Of a stretch of DNA of 64,000 bases, positions 60,811 through 64,000 are shown in pieces. A program made the position numbers and the translations under genes. The stretch lies in contig OMXV01000005.1 of the NCBI GenBank assembly GCA_900315075.1, forward strand, positions 124,001-188,000, given 5' to 3'. The stretch is from an uncultured Prevotellaceae bacterium (GTDB lineage Bacteria; Bacteroidota; Bacteroidia; Bacteroidales; Bacteroidaceae). The number at the start of each line of letters is the position of its first letter. Within the stretch, counting starts at the first letter, position 1. Under the pieces are notes generated by a model. It was not told the DNA's origin, ran no database searches, and saw only the letters and a list, made by a program, of their open reading frames with translations.

Positions 60811-61971
60811 CTATCTTCCAGCGTACATCTGTTCGTAGTACTTTTGATAGTCGCCGCTGGTGACGTCCTTTATCCAGTCTTGATGTTCTAAGTTCCATCG
60901 GATAGTCTTCACAATACCGTCGGCAAACATGGTCTCGGGCTCCCAACCTAATTCGCGCTTGATTTTGGCAGGGTCGATGGCGTAGCGCATGTCGTGCCCT
61001 AAACGGTCGGTGACAAACGTAATCAGAGAATCGTTAATCCAGTCAATATCTAATTCGCCATCAGCCTTCTCAACGCGTTTGCGGAGCACCTGGCGTAGGG
61101 CGGGTTCTTGTGCCATCATGTCGTGGATAGTACGGATGGTCAGGCGTACAATGTCGATGTTCTTCATCTCATTGTGCCCACCAACGTTATATACCTCACC
61201 TTCCTTGCCCTTGCGTACTACAAGGTCGATTGCTTTGCAGTGGTCTTCCACATAGAGCCAATCGCGAACATTTTCGCCACGGCCATAGACTGGAAGCGGT
61301 TTGCCTTCGAGGATGTTGTTGATAATCAGAGGGATTAGTTTCTCGGGGAAATGATAAGGACCATAATTGTTTGAACAACGGGTGATGCTCACTGGAGCAT
61401 GGTAAGTGTCGTGATAGGCTTGCACGAACATGTCGGCGCTGGTCTTTGAAGCACTATAGGGACTGTGTGGGCAGAGGGGAGTGGTCTCTGTGAAATAGCC
61501 TTCGGCACCCAATGAGCCATAAACCTCGTCGGTAGAAACTTGATGGAAACGCTTGCCTGTACGCCAGAGGGGATAACCATCAGGACCTTTTCCGGTAACC
61601 CAAGCACGACGAATGGCATCTAGCAGGTTCTGTGTACCCAAAATATTGACCTGAAGAAAAAGCTGTGGGTCTTCAATGGAACGGTCAACGTGGCTCTCTG
61701 CAGCAAAGTTCACTACGTAGTCGATATCGTAGTCGGTAAATAACTTGTCGGCAAGTTCACGGTCGCGGATGTCGCCACGGACAAATATACAGCGGTCGCC
61801 GTCGATGTCTTCCTTGATGGTGCCTAGATTTCCTGCATAAGTCAGGGCATCAAGCACAATCACACGGATGTCTTCATCACGATACTTCTTATGAAGTAGA
61901 TATTTCACGAAATTTGCACCGATAAAACCGGCTCCACCAGTCACTAAATAGGTCTTCTTTTCCATAGTCAT
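60811..61971 (-). CDS. rfbB: dTDP-glucose 4,6-dehydratase
   Basis: A 386-residue short-chain dehydrogenase/reductase. NAD-binding loop TGGAGFIGANF; STDEVYGSLG, then catalytic Tyr/Lys in YSASKTSAD; YGPYHFPEKLIPL and NVRDWLYVEDHCKAI are family marks. It makes dTDP-4-keto-6-deoxyglucose for rhamnose or amino-sugar synthesis and could feed the DegT-family enzyme at 24460-25602. The rest of the rml pathway is not in the window. Start either 61971 or 61965. Has a -7 box upstream. Confidence 0.94.
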   Translation of the reverse strand: MTMEKKTYLVTGGAGFIGANFVKYLLHKKYRDEDIRVIVLDALTYAGNLGTIKEDIDGDRCIFVRGDIRDRELADKLFTDYDIDYVVNFAAESHVDRSIEDPQLFLQVNILGTQNLLDAIRRAWVTGKGPDGYPLWRTGKRFHQVSTDEVYGSLGAEGYFTETTPLCPHSPYSASKTSADMFVQAYHDTYHAPVSITRCSNNYGPYHFPEKLIPLIINNILEGKPLPVYGRGENVRDWLYVEDHCKAIDLVVRKGKEGEVYNVGGHNEMKNIDIVRLTIRTIHDMMAQEPALRQVLRKRVEKADGELDIDWINDSLITFVTDRLGHDMRYAIDPAKIKRELGWEPETMFADGIVKTIRWNLEHQDWIKDVTSGDYQKYYEQMYAGR

Positions 61972-61984
61972 AATATTTTGGTGG

Positions 61985-61992
61985 CAAAATTA
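61985..61992 (-). promoter_or_regulatory. -7 box TAATTTTG for rfbB
   Basis: Minus-strand consensus match 14 bases upstream of the start, so the leader would be very short. Confidence 0.5.
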
Positions 61993-62314
61993 TAAAATAA
62001 ATCTGATTTTATCACCATTTTCGACAACTATTTGGAGGAATAGTCATATCAAATTCACCTTAAAATAAGATTATGCGTAGGGTAGCTTATCCATCATGCC
62101 AATTACTGTCGTAGAGGCAATAGCCACATTTGCTGCCATTCAGGAGGGACATTTTATAAGAACAAGAATAATATGAGAAAGATTCTCCGTTCTTCCTCCC
62201 ACCTCAGAGCATAATTTTCAATCTTCAATTTTCAATTTTCAATTTTCAATTTTCAATCATGAAAGAAACGGCATACTATTTGCTGTGTAGTTGATAAAAA
62301 GAGGAGGTGAAATT
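61993..62314. other. Intergenic region with an AT-rich repeat
   Basis: No gene recognised. At 62217-62258 it has copies of ATTGAAAATTGA and one of GATTGAAGATTGAA (minus strand) that are not at a gene end. A ribosome-binding AGGAGG lies at 62302-62308. Confidence 0.6.
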
Positions 62315-62980
62315 ATGGCATTTATTGATTATTACAAAATTCTTGGAGTGGATAAGAATATACCTCAGAAGGATGTGAAAAAAGCATATCTCAAACGGGC
62401 AAAACAATTCCATCCAGACCTTCATCCTGATGATCCCAAGGCAAAGGCGAAGTTTCAGGCACTCAATGAGGCATACGAGGTAATCAATGACCCTGAAAAA
62501 CGAAAGAAATATGACCAATATGGGGAACAGTGGAAACAAGCCGAACAGTTTGAAAAGGCTGGTGGTGGTGGCTATTGGCAGCAGAGTGGGGGAGAGTCAC
62601 CTTTCGATGGATTTGATTTCAGCTCTTTCTCTGGCGGTGGCGGTTTCAGCAGTTTCTTCGAGCAGATATTCGGCAAAATGGGGCAAAAAGCCCATAAAAC
62701 CACACGCAAAAGGGCGAGTGCAGACGCTCAGGCTACAGTGAATATCGACCTTGCAACGGCATTGTTGGGAGGAGATATCCTAATCAGCGTTAATGGTGAG
62801 AAACTTAAACTGAAAGTAAAGCCAGAAACTCAAAATGGTACAAAAGTAAGGCTTAAGGGTAAAGGGCTACCCAATGGGGATGGTACCAAAGCCGACCTCA
62901 TTATCACTTACAATGTGAAACTCCCTGTCAACCTCAACGAGCGACAAAAGCAACTCGTCAGGGAACTATGTGGAAGATAG
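62315..62980 (+). CDS. J-domain co-chaperone, DnaJ/CbpA type
   Basis: The 221 residues comprise a J domain at 1-70 with HPD at 33-35 ([20 protein letters not shown]), a Gly/Phe-rich linker ([20 protein letters not shown]) and one C-terminal substrate-binding beta domain ([11 protein letters not shown]-like, [33 protein letters not shown]). No cysteine zinc finger, so CbpA-like, and shorter than CbpA (about 300) because the second domain is reduced. It stimulates DnaK. A real Shine-Dalgarno AGGAGG precedes the ATG, unusual for this genome. The ATG at 62315 is used, not 62291. Confidence 0.9.
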   Translation: MAFIDYYKILGVDKNIPQKDVKKAYLKRAKQFHPDLHPDDPKAKAKFQALNEAYEVINDPEKRKKYDQYGEQWKQAEQFEKAGGGGYWQQSGGESPFDGFDFSSFSGGGGFSSFFEQIFGKMGQKAHKTTRKRASADAQATVNIDLATALLGGDILISVNGEKLKLKVKPETQNGTKVRLKGKGLPNGDGTKADLIITYNVKLPVNLNERQKQLVRELCGR

Positions 62981-62988
62981 TCAAGTGA

Positions 62989-64000
62989 TTATTTCTTAGG
63001 TGAAGTTGAAGTAGTAGAGGAACTAGGTTTACTAGAACTACTAGGCTTACTAGAACTACTAGAGGCACTAGGCTTACTAGAACTACCAGACGCACTGGGC
63101 TTGCTAGAACTGCTAGAGGCACTAGGCTTACTAGAACTACTAGGTTTACTAGAACTACTAGAAGTACTAGGCTTACTGGAACTGCTAGAACTACTAGGCT
63201 TACTAGTACTGCTAGACGTACTTGCACTACTGGTGCTGCTGGGAGTGTATTTTTCCATGGTCAGCGAGGAAATTTTCCCATTGTTCACCTTGGCTTTGAA
63301 TTTATAATGCTCGGTGACAGCACGTCCATCGTTGTGGATGGAAGTGCGCTGACCTGTGAAATCCATTGTATAGTCTTTCTGGTCGTTTTGCTCGATAATC
63401 TTAATATTATAGTTGTGGTCTAATTTCCAGGTGACAGTTTGCACACCACCCTCATATTGCTGTTTCATCCATGCCACAACGTCATCGTTGTTAGCATTAT
63501 CCTTACCCATAAACGAGGTGATTTTACTGTTCATGCTCCCTGTCAAACGACCAGTGTCCTTACCGTTAACAGCCAAGAAGAAATCCCTGAATAGCGACTT
63601 GGCCATACTCTTATCGGCTTCTGTGGCTGCAACGTTTTTCACAGTAATCTTTTCCTTTGCCTCGTTGACGAAAATACCATTGCTATGCTCGGCAATGTAT
63701 TGTTCGTAGGCCTCTTTCTTGTTGACACGCTTAGCTTCTTCCCAGTCAATGCTGTCTATTGTCAGAAGAATCTGGGCCTTCTTAGGGTCATCAGGATATT
63801 TATTGATGAAAGCTAACAGTTGCTCTTTATTGCGACTTGCGGTAATAAGGGCCTGCTCTTTTTCACGGTCTTCTATCACCTTCATTTCTTCAAGAGCTCT
63901 TTGCTTAGTCTCCTCTGACATATCAGGGTGATTGCGTTGGAAATTCAAAATGGCCTCCTTAGTGCCGGCGTTGATGGCAGCGTCTAAGTCAGCTCGCTCG
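62989..64000 (-). CDS. Protein with NTF2-like domain and Ser/Lys/Pro repeat tail, N-terminus missing
   Basis: The frame is open to the window edge, so the start is outside; 336 residues are seen. The first part is helical with a TPR-like flavour (EETKQRALEEMKVIEDREKE; AFINKYPDDPKKAQILLTID). A region at about 140-250 from the visible start (AKSLFRDFFLAVNGKDTGRL; TEHYKFKAKVNNGKISSLTM) looks like an NTF2-like or DUF4878-type domain. The last 85 residues are a low-complexity tail of SSSSKPS repeats ending TSTSPKK. The apparent plus-strand and other-frame ORFs over the tail are artefacts. Probably an envelope or secreted protein; function unknown. Confidence 0.75.
   Translation of the reverse strand, partial: ERADLDAAINAGTKEAILNFQRNHPDMSEETKQRALEEMKVIEDREKEQALITASRNKEQLLAFINKYPDDPKKAQILLTIDSIDWEEAKRVNKKEAYEQYIAEHSNGIFVNEAKEKITVKNVAATEADKSMAKSLFRDFFLAVNGKDTGRLTGSMNSKITSFMGKDNANNDDVVAWMKQQYEGGVQTVTWKLDHNYNIKIIEQNDQKDYTMDFTGQRTSIHNDGRAVTEHYKFKAKVNNGKISSLTMEKYTPSSTSSASTSSSTSKPSSSSSSSKPSTSSSSSKPSSSSKPSASSSSSKPSASGSSSKPSASSSSSKPSSSSKPSSSTTSTSPKK

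Noticed and set aside
62958-63227. Leu/Val-rich minus-strand ORF
   Set aside because: Other-frame reading of the Ser/Lys/Pro repeat.

Overview
The window reads as chromosome of an anaerobic gut or oral Bacteroidota, most likely Prevotella or a close relative. Reasons: many -7 boxes of the Bacteroidota type TAnnTTTG with A-rich leaders instead of Shine-Dalgarno sites; DUF4270, DUF5703, DUF1703 and CotH families; methylmalonyl-CoA enzymes of the succinate-propionate route; anaerobic NrdDG; C-terminal tags of the type IX (Por) kind; and many secreted plant-polysaccharide enzymes. No rRNA, tRNA, CRISPR array or insertion sequence was recognised.

Layout. 1-3.5 kb: end of a beta-helix secreted protein and a PL11 rhamnogalacturonan lyase. 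3.7-9 kb: GH73/LysM hydrolase, xpt, a structured RNA that looks like 6S RNA, two zinc-ribbon membrane proteins (one with Sel1 repeats) and a DUF1703 ATPase/nuclease. 9.3-16.7 kb (minus): Dcu-type C4-dicarboxylate carrier; a GT5-like/DUF4270/42-aa operon; and the mce-mmdA-(mmdE-like)-mmdC methylmalonyl-CoA operon. 17-24.3 kb (minus): TonB receptor, FemAB/GNAT-like protein, GH2, GH105. 24.5-31 kb: sugar aminotransferase, nrdDG, CotH, WbuC. 31.6-36.6 kb (minus): a visibly AT-rich defence-like island with a caspase-like protein, two small or broken genes, and a BcgI-like restriction-modification pair with an XRE regulator. 37-44.7 kb: alpha/beta hydrolase, a double esterase, GH3, an unassigned barrel protein, a small secreted protein. 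45-49.9 kb: GYF/dispanin-like and DUF2752 membrane proteins, a zinc P-type ATPase, YjbQ, a DNPH1-like hydrolase, a secreted Lys-rich protein. 50-59.5 kb: NhaC, NagB, GH2, DUF5703, sialate O-acetylesterase. 59.7-64 kb: C1 peptidase, dTDP-glucose dehydratase, a J-protein, and a Ser/Lys/Pro-tailed protein running off the window.

The carbohydrate enzymes (PL11, GH105, GH2 x2, GH3, DUF5703, two esterases) fit stepwise removal of rhamnogalacturonan and its galactose and acetyl decorations. They are scattered in short units and no SusC/SusD pair is visible, so this is not a classical polysaccharide utilisation locus.

The strongest unexplained signal is intergenic. Three kinds of repeat recur. (1) An AT-rich repeat TTGAAGATTGAAAATTGA sits on or beside gene 3' ends and in six genes supplies the last codons and stop, giving C-termini such as LKIEN. 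(2) A hairpin element of about 125 bp is dispersed in both orientations; one copy supplies the end of the gene at 44196-44720. (3) Stem-loop units of 65, 77 or 80 bp, in tandem, lie directly upstream of genes; in two arrays each unit carries its own -7 box. Two candidate short transcripts (about 11087-11265 and 51740-51833) and the 6S-like RNA add to the non-coding content.
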